Assembly (NCBI RefSeq): GCF_000204055.1
Contig: NW_006768792.1
Location: 274,560 to 338,559, forward strand
DNA: 64,000 bases
DNA from: Melampsora larici-populina 98AG31
Taxonomy: Eukaryota; Basidiomycota; Pucciniomycetes; Pucciniales; Melampsoraceae
Direction of reading: 5' to 3'
A program made the translations under genes and the position numbers. Under the pieces are notes generated by a model. The model searched no databases, was not told where the DNA came from, and saw only the letters and a list, made by a program, of their open reading frames with translations. Below, one piece after another: positions 33,223 to 46,039 of this stretch (positions are counted from its first letter, which is position 1; each line of letters starts with the position of its first letter).

Positions 33223-35582
33223 ATGGCACCAAAAAAATCTAAAAAAGTCGCCTTGGGCGATTTCCTGGCAGATCAGGCCACTGGCATGTCGTGGGCCGAT
33301 GAAATGGATGAGCTTCCCACAGCCCGTAAGGTTATCTTTCAGCTCGAAATGTTCACCAGCCTTGATTGACCAACCACATACCAATTTCTGCTCATCATCA
33401 GCGGCTCCCCGTGATCCTAACGAGCCCACCGCCAGTGGACTTGGAGGCTCACATCTTAGTCGATTCGATGGTAACAACCGATATGGCGACCGGGATAACA
33501 ATCGCCGAGGGGGAGATCGGGATATGGACAGACCTCCGCGTGCAGAGTTACCAATACCTGACAAACCTCCCTTCAACGCGTTTGTGGGTAATCTGAGTTG
33601 GGAAGTCAGTAATGCTGACCTTGAACAATTTTTCGGAGTAACCCATGTAAGCATAACCACAAACTTTCACTCTTTCTTCATCGCTTTGTATCACTCTAAC
33701 ATAGTGTTTTGTGTAGATAACGTCCATCCGAATGCTCACGGATAGCGCCACTGGTAAACCTAAAGGATATGGATATATCGAGGTAGGCCCAATCTGCCAG
33801 TAGGTGTCGACCCAAGCTGAACCGATGGGATTCGTTATACATTGCAGTTCAGCAAGCGGGAGGCTCTGGTAGAAGCTTTGGACAAATCAGGACGAGAGGT
33901 CGGAGGCCGAGTGATCAGAGTCAGTGTAGCTGAACCACGTATGTAACCATTTCTCCTTCCTCCCTCTCCATCGCAGGAAAGCTAATGCATCAGAATATTT
34001 TCTTTGGTATGCAAAGCGAAAGAGCGGGAGGATCGAACTGGCGGTGCTTGGAGACGTGACGGGCCTCTTCCTTCTCTCGATGATAATCGTCGTAGTCGCA
34101 ACACTTCGAATAATTATGATCGTTCATCAATGGAAGAAGCCGATCGTGGCGAACGTATGGGATTTGGCTCGAAGTTCGTTCCTTCCTCAACGAGTAGCCA
34201 CGGCCTTGGACCTCGATCACAATCTGGCCGAGGCTTTAGCCGGGCGGGCGGTGACGCAGGCGCGGGGAACCAGAACGAAGGTGATAACGTAGATAGAGGT
34301 GAAAGGATGGGTTTTGGTAGCAGGTTTGTCCCATCGGTCGATGAACCGAGAAAGGACCGTGAACCCCCCAAACGAGGCGGTAGCTTTGTTCCTAGCCGAG
34401 GAACTCCAGTTGGCTCCGACGATGGGCACAGTGTTTCAGGTGGTAATGGAAGGCGACCACCTTTTGCTGACCGCAAAGCGAGTGAGATCGGTCTATCACC
34501 TGCTGACACAGTGGGTACTTGGCGCAGCGCGAAATCGCCGAACGCATCCGAACGCGAAAGTGCTCCTTGTAAATGTTTCTCAGCTTACGAAAACCTGATA
34601 ATAGCACTAACAAATCATCGTCTCTGGCTCTGTAGCTTCTTCCACCCTTCCTCCCACCCGTCGTAAGCTTGAGCTATCCGCAAGAACGGTCAGTCCATCG
34701 GATGGAGCTTCAACACCCCCTCAATCACATACTACCAGTGCCAAACCATCTCCCTTCGGTTCAGCCAAGCCTGTTGACTCTACTGAGCGCGACAAAGCCA
34801 TTCAAGAAAAGTTGGAGAAGGAACGTGAGGAACTAGCAGCTCTGGTTGCGAAGAAAGCTGTCGGCCTTACACATAAGGCTAGTCAAGAGACTGTCAGTCG
34901 CGCCAACGAAGAAACAGCATCTGTCGCATCAAACGAGATCGCCCCGAGTGCTCCCAAGGCCCCGAAGACCAACCCTTTTGGAGCTGCAAAACCTGTCGAT
35001 ACCCTGCAAAAAGAGTTGGAGATTGAAGAAAAACTCCAAAAAGAAAAGAAGGCACTGGAAGAAAAGATCAAGAAGGAGGCCGAGGAGGCGAGGGAACCCA
35101 AAACCGCCCCCGAGCCCGAACCGACTTCCAATCCTGTTACGTCTACTGAGAGCAAACAAAGTAACGGTCCAGTGCCCACTTCATCATCAACACCAGCTGC
35201 GACAAATACCCACCCGCCGACATCTAACAAACCTGTTAACTCTAGCTCCTCCAAGTGGAGATCCACCGCCCGCGACACGCCCAAGATGGCTAATGGAAAA
35301 TCTACTATTCCGGCGTCTCGTGCTGCCTCTGGTGCTACCCCGGCCTCTGGTACTGCAACCGTCAACAATGCAACAAGTGATAGCGTAGCGTCACCCAAAT
35401 CTCCGAATCTTTCTTCATTCAGGAAAGAGGGTATTTCCTTTGCAGCACTCGCCAAGGCCGCTGCGTCACCTCCCGTCAAAGCGAATCCTGTTGAAGAACA
35501 ACCTCGCTCTAAACCACACTCATCACAAGCTCCACGTACAATCTTGAAGAGACCTGAAGGAGTTGCCATTCCCAATCAATGA
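33223..35582 (+). CDS. TIF3: Translation initiation factor eIF4B
   Basis: The protein stimulates the eIF4A helicase and binds RNA during ribosome recruitment in the cytoplasm. Exons: 33223-33325, 33402-33646, 33717-33782, 33849 to about 33938, about 34017-34568 and 34636-35582. The start MAPKKSKKVALGDFL and SWADEMDEL match the eIF4B N-terminus. One RRM follows: RNP2 FNAFVGNLSW, RNP1 GKPKGYGYIEF, split over three introns. Downstream DRGERMGFGS[KR]FVPS occurs twice, like the internal repeats of yeast Tif3. The C-terminal half is low-complexity: PFG[AS]AKPVD occurs twice and a charged helix (EKEREELAALVAKK, ELEIEEKLQKEKK) suggests coiled coil. The length, about 650 residues, is longer than yeast Tif3. 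Confidence 0.9.
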
Positions 35583-37222
35583 TCAGTCAACTCCCCATCA
35601 CACCTTCTCGATTGCCGACAACAAAAGCTACTCCTGAAACGAGTCAGCCCATATATTCTATTCCTTTATTCTTTTTCTTTCGATGACTTGTAAACATCAC
35701 AGATCCGAAAATGATTATTTCTCCTACTCATATACATGTATTGAATGAATGTATACACCAAAGACTAATAGTTTATGTGTGCGCTCCACTCAATCCATCA
35801 CATATATTCCCTTCTTCGTGTGCCTCTATCCTCATCCACTCTCCTATTTCTTTTGCAAGTTGATTTTTGGTCTTTCTGGGTGTCAATATTTTTTTTGTTT
35901 GGGGAGTTGATAATGATGGTTTGAGGAAGAGGTTTTTAAATTTTGTCTTCTTCGGATGAGCTCTGATGATTACAAACGTGATTGTTTTTTTCTACCAATG
36001 ATGTGGTTTTCCTCTGGGGGATTGAGGAAGTCAATTTTTTTATTTTATTTATTAGTGTTTGGTTTCTTGTTTGATGAAGATGACTCTTTTTCTGTGGTTT
36101 TGTGATGTCTGGTGACTTTCTGTAGTCCAAAAATGAGATGGTTTAATAACTTTTTCTGGTTTATGAATGCTAGATTCATTGCTGCTGCTCAATCATGGCC
36201 GAGCATGCATCTCAGCCTGTCTGAGCCACTCCTGAGACGTAGGTGAAGCCACGTCACTATTTCTACCACCCTTTGCTGTCAGTGCCACCCCCCAGTCCTG
36301 AGGTTGAAGTTTTGGATATGTCAGTTATGAAGGCTGTTGAATGCCTGCAGGTACTTTATATTGCATCCTCACACTTTATTCACACCTCAATCAAGATATG
36401 ATGCTGATTACAACTGGATGTGAATTGGCTTTCTAACAGTTTATTACGTGGACTTTCCTTTAATCTTCTGGAGGGGTGGACATACCTAAAAATTCGATGT
36501 ATGAAGAGATCTGTTGGATATCTTTCAATCTATTCACGTCTCAATATCCACAAGAGGTGATTTCCAGAAGACCTTCAATGGCCAAACTATACGAGAGGAA
36601 CCAGAAAGAGTCTCAAACAAAAATTAACAATACTCTCTATATATGAGCTCCTTCCATAGTGGACCTGCATCGGATTCTAAAATTTTGAGTGGTCTGCTAA
36701 AGCTCAATCTCTGTTGTGATCATCCCGTCAAAGCATTCATTCCAAACTTCTACAATATTGGCAAGTACTATCATTTCGTAAAAGTGAGAGCCAGGTTCGC
36801 TCATCTATGGAGATATTCTGCAATCTGAATGACAATGATGATACTTTTCATATGAGCAAATGATCATCAAGGAAACAATCATGATGTCAAGGGAGTTATA
36901 CAAATATCGTATTTCACACATGAAAAAAAATAAACCCAATCGCACATTACAAAAATCCATCATAGTTATGATACCAAGTCTAACAAAAAGTAAGAGAGAA
37001 AAGAAAAACATCAACACATTCCAAGTAGATGATCAGGTCATTGACACAAGCTTTCCACACAAGCAAGAAAAACGAAAGAACAGTACCCTCTCTGTTAAGG
37101 GGCCTAGCTTTCCAGATGACTGATGGATCAATGCAGAAGGACCAGTCATCACTAAGAGAGGGGATGTGACTAGTAGAGGCAGAAAGCAGGATGTAACGAC
37201 CGGTGTAGACCACATTTCGGGT
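35583..37222. other. Convergent intergenic region between eIF4B and RNR2
   Basis: Both neighbours end here, so it contains two 3' untranslated regions. T-rich tracts occur at 35880-36080. I see no gene and no clear repeat structure. Confidence 0.5.
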
Positions 37223-38741
37223 TTAAAAGTCCTCATCTAGCGAAAAGAGACCACCTCCACCAGCTTCTTTGGCATCAGCTCCATCTTCACCCTTCGATCG
37301 CGTCATCACACCAGCCTTAGCATAATCTGAGACTCGCTTTTCGAAAAAGTTAGTCTTCCCGGATAATGAGATCATTTCCATACTGAATCACGAACGAACA
37401 AGGTTAGCATGGCGCTTAAATCAAAAAGCCTGGTGAGATAACTTACAAGTCGAATGGGTTTTCAGCGTTGTAGAATTTGTCATTGCCCAAGGCAACCAAG
37501 AGGCGGTCAGCGACAAACTCGATGTATCTGTCAACAGAACAGCGAGGTTAGAGCGCAATACGAGTATTCACATGCATCAAAGGCTAAATATGACTGACTG
37601 GCACATCAAATCCGCGTTCATACCAATCAACTTGCAGGGTAATGCATCTGACAAGAACTCCTTCTCAATCTCAACTGCTTGTGATATTATAGCTTGAACG
37701 GTATCCGGGTGCGGCCGCCTTTCGAGGTGAGAGAAAAGTAGACAAGCAAAGTCTGTGTGGAGGCCTTCATCGCGAGAAATCAACTCGTTTGAAAAGGTTA
37801 GACCAGGCATCAAGCCACGTTTCTTGAGCCAGAAAATCGAGGCAAAGGATCCTATTAAGCGAGGTAAAACGGAACGGTTAGGAAGCATAAAAACCGTAAT
37901 GGGCTTATGGAAACTTGAAACAAACCAGAGAAGAAGATTCCCTCAACCGCAGCAAAAGCAATCAAGCGTTCCCCAAAAGTGGATTGCTTGTCCGAAATCC
38001 ATTTCAGAGCCCAATCGGCCTTTTTACGTATGCAAGGAATGGTATCAATTGCGTCGAAAAGATGTGACCTTTCTATTGGCTCTCGGACGTAAGTATCAAT
38101 CAGAAGCGAATAGACTTCCGAATGAATGTTCTCCCTAGAATCGGGCAGGGATAGACGCGCGTGTGAATCTCAGAAACGGCCATGACGGGATTCGGGGAAA
38201 TTGAAAGCGTTACACGTACATCATGATCTGAAAGCCATAAAAGCATCGGGCTTCAGCCGCTTGAACCTCTCCACTAAATCTTTCAATCAAGTTCTCGTTG
38301 ACAATTCCATCTGAAGCAGCGAAGAAAGCCAAGACGTGTTTAATAAAGTGTTTCTCATCATCGTTCAACCTGTTTTCCCAATCGTGCATATCCTTTGAAA
38401 GATCGATCTCTTCAGCTGTCCAAAACGAAGCCTCGGCTCGCTTGTAGGATGCCCAAATCTAGTAGGAGAATTGAATCATAAGTCATGAGAAGGATTTTAT
38501 AACGATGAAAAAGATAAAAGCTTACTTCGTGATATTTGATTGGGAATAGGACAAAGCGATGACCATCTTCCTTCAATAAAGGTTCTTCCGCATCACAAGT
38601 GATATCGGGATTTCCAACGAATCGAGTTCGATCAATGGTATCAGATCCATTAATGTGATCTACAGTTGCTAATTTGTTCTTGATAGCATCTTTGAGATCA
38701 AGGGAATCTAGGGCAGCAGTAGCACTGTCGACTGAAGCCAT
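37223..38741 (-). CDS. RNR2: Ribonucleoside-diphosphate reductase small subunit (class Ia, R2)
   Basis: This is the di-iron, tyrosyl-radical subunit that with the large subunit makes dNTPs. Six exons (38741-38526, 38458-38220, 38134-37926, 37851-37599, 37527-37447, 37382-37223) total 1158 nt, in frame, for 385 residues. Metal ligands and radical site appear in order: [13 protein letters not shown] (Asp); [17 protein letters not shown] (Glu region); [11 protein letters not shown] (Glu, His and radical Tyr); and [11 protein letters not shown] (Glu, His). The C-terminal heptapeptide FSLDEDF is the large-subunit docking tail. The Tyr is present, so this is the catalytic Rnr2 type, not the inactive Rnr4 type of yeast. 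An ACGCGT box lies 176 bp upstream of the start, consistent with S-phase control. Confidence 0.97.
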
Positions 38742-38916
38742 CTTGATGATTGAGTTCGAAAAAAAAAGATAGAGATTGGATAAAGTTCTTTGTGATATAG
38801 TTGAGTAGCTAGATTAGCTTGTTATGAAGACTGATGAAGTCTAATGATGAATCCGAAATTGGTGATGAGAAGTGGAATGGCAAAAAGTGAGGTGAAGTGG
38901 GTTTTTAACTCAGAAG

Positions 38917-38922
38917 ACGCGT
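38917..38922. promoter_or_regulatory. MluI cell-cycle box (ACGCGT) upstream of RNR2
   Basis: The palindrome ACGCGT lies 176-181 bp before the RNR2 start. In ascomycete yeasts this is the MBF site that drives S-phase expression of ribonucleotide reductase and other replication genes. Further CGCG cores occur near 38960, 39096 and 39126. Binding by an MBF-like factor here is inferred. Confidence 0.5.
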
Positions 38923-39375
38923 CTAGAGTGAAATTCATAGAAACTATCCGATTTCAACTACGCGCATCGGGACAGTACCGCATCCGACATCAAATACTGT
39001 AACAAAAAGCTGTGCTCGATCCCCAGCTCATTCCCATTGCGTACGATTTCAAACGACTGTAACTCGGTCAATCTGGATCGATCGTCGATCGACGATGATT
39101 TGTAACGCGACTATCTCCATCAACTCGCGTCCATAGCATTGACCCATCTCAATGGTTAAGACCAGCTGCCCAACATGGCCACTTATACCAATCCATTCTC
39201 ACCCTTGCAAGTTATAGCAGCAGGTTTGAGAGCCTTTTCATTTGGGCATGACATAGGATGATGTAGCGGAATATGCGAACATGGTTCATTGATAATTAAA
39301 ATTATCCTCTAATTACCGTTTCGCATCGGAAAGGTTAGGAAGACCAAGGTGAAGCCGCCCCAAGTGCAAAAGAAA

Positions 39376-39456
39376 TACATCCGCCGAGATTCGAACCCGG
39401 GTCCTGAGCAGATCCAATTTGGGAAGCTCAGATGATAACCCCTACACCACAGATGT
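39376..39456 (-). tRNA. tRNA-Gly (CCC) with a short intron
   Basis: Read on the minus strand, the acceptor stem ACATCTG pairs with CGGATGT (one G-T pair). The D region GTGTAGGGGTTATCAT resembles eukaryotic tRNA-Gly. The anticodon stem TGAGC/GCTCA is perfect around a loop TTCCCA, giving anticodon CCC, with about 9 extra bases (AATTGGATC) right after position 37, where nuclear tRNA introns sit. The T arm CCGGG-TTCGAAT-CTCGG carries box B (GGTTCGAATC). A T-rich tract (TTTCTTTT) follows as a Pol III terminator. A TCC anticodon using a shifted stem is the less likely alternative. Confidence 0.8.
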
Positions 39457-40099
39457 TTTTGGGGGTTTAGGACTCTGTATTTTTTTCAATGCTGTATCTA
39501 TGGTTTAAATATTTAAAAACAATCAAACATCATCAACAGTCACACCTGTGCAACTCCATAATATGCACAGAAGACTTTTGGTATTCATTTGAATGGTTCA
39601 TGCAATTCAGCAGTCAGATTTGGCAGTAAAAGCATCAAGGTTAAGGATTTTTTGAGTTTTTTTTGTATGCACCAACAGGGGTTATGCAGTTGCACAGGTA
39701 CACAATTGTGCGGATCTGACTATACGTGGTCAAGTTAGGATATAGATAGACTAGACATTTAAGTTGCATTTGTGATGGCTGTGAGGTATTACATACTTGC
39801 AGGAGCAAGCTTCACAAAAACATCATGGTCACCATGTCTATATTCATGTGACACGTTGACGTGCACACCCAAAAGACTTTTGATAGAAACTTGCAAGGGC
39901 CTCAAAAGAGGTCTTAAGGCTTTGCCTTTATTAAGTGGGTTGTTGAAACTTGAGCAATTGAGTTCCAACAAAGGGTGTGTGCATAAAAGTGATCCACCAG
40001 TCTGAACTTGAGAAAAGTTCTTCCAGATCCTTCTGGAAACTCTCTGTGTGTGCACATTGACATCCTACAGGGATACAGACATGGTGAGTGTACCTAACC

Positions 40100-40673
40100 T
40101 AACAAATTCCCTCTCAGTGAGAGAGCCTGCAAGAGAGGTACTTATGTATGGGTTTTGCACAAAATTTGGTGTGTGAGCAAGAAACTTTTGGCTAAGAGGT
40201 TTTTCAACCCGCCATTACTTTTTACCATGAAAATAAACAGCCTCCAGACCAAAGAAAGATTCTGTGCGCCTGCTCAACCTACACATACTGCTTCTTTGGA
40301 ATATCTCTCTTGGTTTCAAGAAAGCACTACAGAAAGACTTGAAAAATGGGTTTATGTGTAACATCTCAGCTGTCGCAGTACAAGCATTCAACAGTTTGGA
40401 CAGCTTTCTTGGGTATTTTGGTTTTTTTGCAAACTTCAGCCTTCTATTGCTTGGCTATAATTGAATCAAATATGCAGTGAGATACACCAATTTATGGAGG
40501 TTGAGCAGGCACACAGGAGCTTGCTTTGGTCCAAAGACTGTTTATTTGTAGGGTAACAAGTTATGGTGGGTTGAAAAACTCACCACCCAAAAGTTTCTTG
40601 CTCACACACCAAATTTTGTGGATAACCCATGAGTCCCTCTCTCACAGGCTTGCTTGCCAAGAGGGACTTTGTT
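40100..40673. repeat. Foldback element with about 175-nt inverted arms
   Basis: The left arm (about 40100-40283) and right arm (about 40497-40673) are inverted copies. The best-conserved part is the 35 bases around TTTGGTGTGTGAGCAAGAAA, and pairing continues inward through AAATAAACAG and GCCTGCTCAACCT. The roughly 210-bp centre has no gene. Arms this long relative to the element are typical of foldback or MITE-like elements. CpG is depleted in both arms. Confidence 0.75.
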
Positions 40674-41302
40674 GGTTTAAATAGTGTACATACAACACAC
40701 TGCAGTCTATCCCATGCAGAGGCATGATTTTGGGTGACCAGTATTGCTACACAATTACACAGCTTATTCTTTTTGGTCCAAACTGCATGAAAATATATCA
40801 AAGGATGTATTGGTCTAATTTGATGCTTTAAGACAGTTGTCATTTGGCACAAGCAAGCAGTGTGCATGTCTATTGGGTATAAAAAGAGACAAATATAACT
40901 GTTTTCAGGGCATCTTCTGTAGAAGAAGATGAATACAGGCTGAGGGATTAGAAATTTTCACCCCATTTGGAAAATTTAGTGATGGCCACTTTTTCAGGAC
41001 CAAAGAACATCTCTGACTGAACCATCTTGGTATATTTTTGCATGGATTTGTCTAATCTGAGACCAAAGGTCATTTCAAACAACTAATTTTCTTGCTTTTT
41101 GTTTGTATCACCAACATATCAGTGGATGTGACCTGTGCAATACCCCTTCCAAAATCTGATTCTTTGCTATAGCTCTATGCATCATGCATCATGCAATGAA
41201 GATCCTTTTTTGGACCATGTCAGCTGGGTGAACACCAAAACCTATGAAGTTTGGCTGGTTTTACATGTGCAAGGGCATACAACAGTTTCAGTTAGAAATG
41301 TG

Positions 41303-41453
41303 GGATACAAAGTAGGATCCCGGCACGCGCCCGGCCTTGTGCCCAGCGTTTTGTTTGCTGCGAATTTCGATTTTCTGGGCAAAATTCCGGGCCTGGGATT
41401 CAAATTTACTGCTGAAAAAATCTGGGAACAAGGCCAGGTTCTACTTTGTATCC
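41303..41453. mobile_element. Small CpG-rich MITE (151 bp)
   Basis: The ends GGATACAAAGTAGGATCC and GGTTCTACTTTGTATCC are inverted repeats with two mismatches. The interior is GC-rich (CCCGGCACGCGCCCGGCC) inside a region otherwise without CpG. No clear target duplication is visible, although GAAATG occurs in both flanks. Confidence 0.65.
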
Positions 41454-44400
41454 TGGAAATGTATGTGGGATATTTGAAGGATTCACACAGGTAGAATCTG
41501 GCCAGCTTCCAAACTGTAAGTAGTTGAGAAGTTTTGCTAATGAGAGCAACCTAGAAAATAAATGACAATTTGTTTATAGTATTTATGGTTTGAATTTGTC
41601 ATATCAAATTGATGGATTACTTGTGCCTGAAAAATATGCTAATCTCTGACTATTTTCCTACTCTATCCATCTGGTTTTATCTCAATTGTTCTACATTTAA
41701 AATCCTCTGGCCATCAACCAACAATTTCTTGTACTACATCAAACTTTCAAGCATGTTTTCAGCACTTCCTACTGGTGACCCAAAAGCTCAAGCAACAAGT
41801 AGCTACATACACCAAGAATACCAACCTAGTGCCTATGCTTTATATAATTGCAGGCACTCACTCATTGCAGCAGGAGAATAAATTATGGGAGGTGTGTTTT
41901 GGGTGGGGGTGGTGCCACAAAAGGTCTTCCCAGAATAATAGCTCAGAGCAGAAAGCAGGGACTAATTTGCATATCATTGGGTCACTAAGTGTAGCATAGT
42001 GATGTCTTAGTAAGATTGTATGGCCAAATGGGTAAAAACAACAGGGAAAAAGTGATGAAAAGGGGGTTGCCAGGGCAATGAATCTTGGAGGTGTAGCTTT
42101 GTCAACATTGTCTCAGCTGCAGTACAAGAAGCTGCAGCATGATTATAGCATAGCTGCTAGAGCTACATTACCAAGGTTTTCAGCATAGCATAGGGGTGAT
42201 CTATGCTACCAGCCCTGGTACAATGCTAGACTTTTCCTCATTATGTTTCAGGTGCAAAATGGGCTGTATGAGAGAGAGCACTCAATTATCTGACTATGAG
42301 TATTTTTCAACTGTTCTTATACAACCAAAATCAATCCACTATATCCTAGTTCTCCCTTCTACAATGGAAGCTTCGTCTTTGGAGCTTTTATCTCCATCTG
42401 AAATCAACCAATTGCCTCAATGCACAGCCATAGTACAACAGCAGCCATATCAGAATTGTCCTTCACTATGTGATCAAGGTTCTAATTGCAGTATTATATT
42501 GCTACATTCTAGAGCTACACTGCACAAAAGTGATATATTGTTTGGCTAAGCAAAACATGACGGGAGAAGGGACCTTCTTTTGGGATCTGCATGATTTCAG
42601 TAGATGTGCCTCATCACAAGATTTTTTGTGAGAGATGGTCTGTCTCACTATCTCATATGTATCTTTGTACTCAATTCTCTCCAATATCCCTAAGTCAGTC
42701 CCCATACTATGTTTCTGAAGGCTCACCCTCACAACCTTCCTCCACTACAGATTTCTTGAGGAACCATGTACATGAAAACACTCCTCCCCATTGCAAAAGA
42801 CCCATTGAAATTATTTCTTTACAGCTGTTCAAGAAATTTTTTATCATCCTCAAAACTGATTTTCTTTTTTGTCAATGATTTGCAGAGAGTTAGGCTACAG
42901 ATCACCAATACAGCCTTGTATCAGGATGCTTTTGTTAAGCATGATGTATCCTTCAGCCACTACAGGGAGGCATTTGTCTTAACTTTACATCAATCTTCAA
43001 AAAACACAAAATGGACACTTTTGAGGATGGCACAAATCTCTTACACACCTGTAATTTGGTAACCACATGTCTGAAAATAGTTTGGTTGAGAAGTCAGTAT
43101 CTTCAAATTGGGGCTTATATCTTTCAAATGGTATCATAGGTCCTCTAGCTGATGTCTAAATAAGAAACTTCCGTAGATATGGGTCCAGTATGAATCTGAT
43201 CTATTATGACAATCACATCACCGCAGCAAATGCAAAAGATTGAGTAGTGATATTGTTCTCATCATTGGTTACAAGGGATGAAAGAAGAATATAGGTGAAA
43301 TAATGGGTTGGGCTTACTGTATGCAGGCAACTATAGAAAGAGTATTCAAATCAAAGTTGAGTGGTTTGATTGACATGATAGCATACCATACATGGTGGTA
43401 CATATGGGTAGGAATAAATTGCATGAGGTATTGTCTGAGAAATTCATGACTTGAGTCATGCATAACTGATCTCATCATACCTTTGTGACATCCTTTTTAA
43501 CTAAACAAACACCATTTCTGGGTATGTAGTTACTGCTTGCCCCAAAGTGTGAGTAATCTCTGTTTCTTTCTCACAGAGAGTTGGTGTGTGCTTGTCAACA
43601 ACCAAAAACAACTCAGATGCAGTCAGGGCACTGGGTGCTCAAGCTTGTACAAAAGAATATAGCCCTTATTCAGAAAGACATCTTTAAGTCATCTGGCAAG
43701 CTGTAGCAATCTTTTGGAATTGTTATAACAAATATCACTCATGAAGAACCTAAATCATAACTTTACTATGCAACACTTCTGTATAGTCAAATATTGAAAC
43801 AACATATCACCTTCAATATTTGCAAGTCCTTGATTTCCAGCAGGCCACATTGGTTTGTTCTTTGACCAGAGTATGGGGATGGGGCAATGCTGATCTTTGT
43901 TCCAGAAAATTTCTGGTCAGTGAGAGGATAAATAGAGAAGATCTGTGCTTCCCTCTGTGCCAAAAGTGTTAAGTTTTGATGAGACATGAACTTCAAGTCA
44001 ATATTGAGGTTCTTGGAACATTGGATAAGCACGGCACAGGTCTTTTGACAGGGATTGAGGAGCAATCTGCTGAGCCTATTTCATAGATTGTTGGATGAAA
44101 GAGAAAGAGAAAAGATCTACAAGTGTGATGTGTACGGCATGAGTTAGGGCTATGACCCGGCCCTAGCCCTGCCCAGCCGAGTACACCTGAGAGTTTTTTG
44201 GGCTAGGTCGAGGCCGAGACCGGGGCCTTAAGTCTAGCCTGGCAATAGTGAGAATAGCCCGGTTCCAGGGCTACTTGGGGCCGGGGCCGTTGTGGTGATC
44301 AATTTATGGGATCAATTAAAAAATTCACAATTACCAGTTTACCAGTTTATTAGCAGGATTCAGCAGGAAAGAAAATTCGAAATGGAGGTTTTTGATCAAT

Positions 44401-46039
44401 TGAAGCTCTTGTAGGCTTATGTATTGGTCATTAGGTCAACATTACATCATTTTATTTCACATTATATATTAAGATCATTATAGTTTACTTACAAATTTAT
44501 TACAAAAAGAAAGAAAGAAAAACATAAGAAAAATTCGAAATTATAGGTATAAAGGTTGGAAAATGGTTTTTAGGTTAGTAAAAATAAAGTTATGGGTATT
44601 ATGAGGTTAGAATATGAAAGAACAACATTATATGATACTATGACAATTTTAATCTTCAAGGTTGATAAGTAGAAACAGAAGTTATTAGGAAAAAAGCACT
44701 TTTTCGAAGTTGGTAAACAAGAGGTACACATGTAGTTTGGTTGTGTAATAGTGGTAGTGATGGAATTTAAGGTTGCCAAGAGGATTTTCCGGGATTTTTA
44801 AGGCTATAGATGATGATGTAATATTACATGAGCAAGAAAGGCTTAGTAGTAGCTGTGAAAAGTGAAGAAAATGGGTGAAATTCGTGGAAAATGGAGGTTT
44901 TCAGCTAATTACATATGTCAAATGACGTCAGAATAGGTTGGTAGATGGCTCATTCAACGCAGAAGAGTGGATTACATAATGTACAATCTTTAAATCATTA
45001 GTAACGGAGGTGTGTGTAAAAAGTTATAAGGCAAATAAAGAATTGGTGTGAATCTCGAATTTACAGTCACAAGTCATATGTAACACTAAAAACCTTAACT
45101 TCACAACTCAATATCTTACTCATCACTCATCAGAAGTAGGTCATGTAGGTGTCAGAAATGATCAGTAACACGTGGACTACAAGATGCACTTTAGTAATCA
45201 AAAATTGGAGCACATCTGAAAAAATTCGTAATCTCAAAAATTGGTTTTCAGCTAGTTTACAAGGAAAAAATCACCTGTATTCATCATAAGAAGTGCTGTA
45301 CATCATATTATTGCGTCATTGATCACTTTTAGCTGTGAAAATTACATCATTTATTAGTAACAAAACCATTACATTGCGTCATCATAGGGTTTTTAGGGAA
45401 TTTTGGGCGGATTTGATTGGTTTTGAGGCTGTTGACCATTGTAAAAGTTCTAGTACATTGTTATATATACTTTGAGAGGGTGTTGGGACTGTTGTTCCCC
45501 TTTTTTTTTCTTTATCATTTACGCCATTATTATTTTGTTTATCATCATAAACTTATTTTAATAGTACCTGTTCACTTAAATACGCCCTTTATTACAGTTA
45601 TAAAGAGAAATTTACTTTAGTTTTATAGTCATAAAGACTTATTGGGAATAATATCAATCAGATATTGCTTATTTTTTTTCAGTTATCAATTGGGAATAAC
45701 ACTATAGCAGTGTTGATAGTAATACAAAGTGTGCTTTTGAAGTTAAAATTACGTGTGAAGTTATATTTCTCTGGTGCCTTATCAGTACTCAATACAACAG
45801 AGCTCTTTCTGATTGTGTTGTTTTAGAAGAGCAGTCCTTAGACAACTTCTACTAGTCATTTTATTAGTAGATTATCCTCTTCCAGCTCTGTATAACCCTT
45901 GTTGGGTTATAAGTTCTACACCGTCAAGAAAAAAAATGTGGAGGCATTGCTGAAGGCTTGTTGACACAATTTTCTGGAAAAATTGATGTCATCAAGCATC
46001 CGTCCTAAGCTCTCAAACAGGCTTAAAAAGGGCTGGCCC

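Larger units (their letters stand above)
39457..44136. other. CpG-depleted repeat region without genes
   Basis: Nearly 4.7 kb show no supported coding region. Counting by eye, 39481-41280 contain under ten CG dinucleotides, far below chance, while TG and CA are abundant. The stretch holds a foldback element (40100-40673) and a short CpG-rich MITE (41303-41453). It probably consists of old transposons erased by deamination of methylated CpG. Confidence 0.65.

Noticed and set aside
34883..35575. 230-residue minus-strand frame opposite eIF4B
   Set aside because: It is the antisense shadow of the low-complexity Ser/Ala/Pro-rich eIF4B C-terminus; its composition mirrors that sequence.
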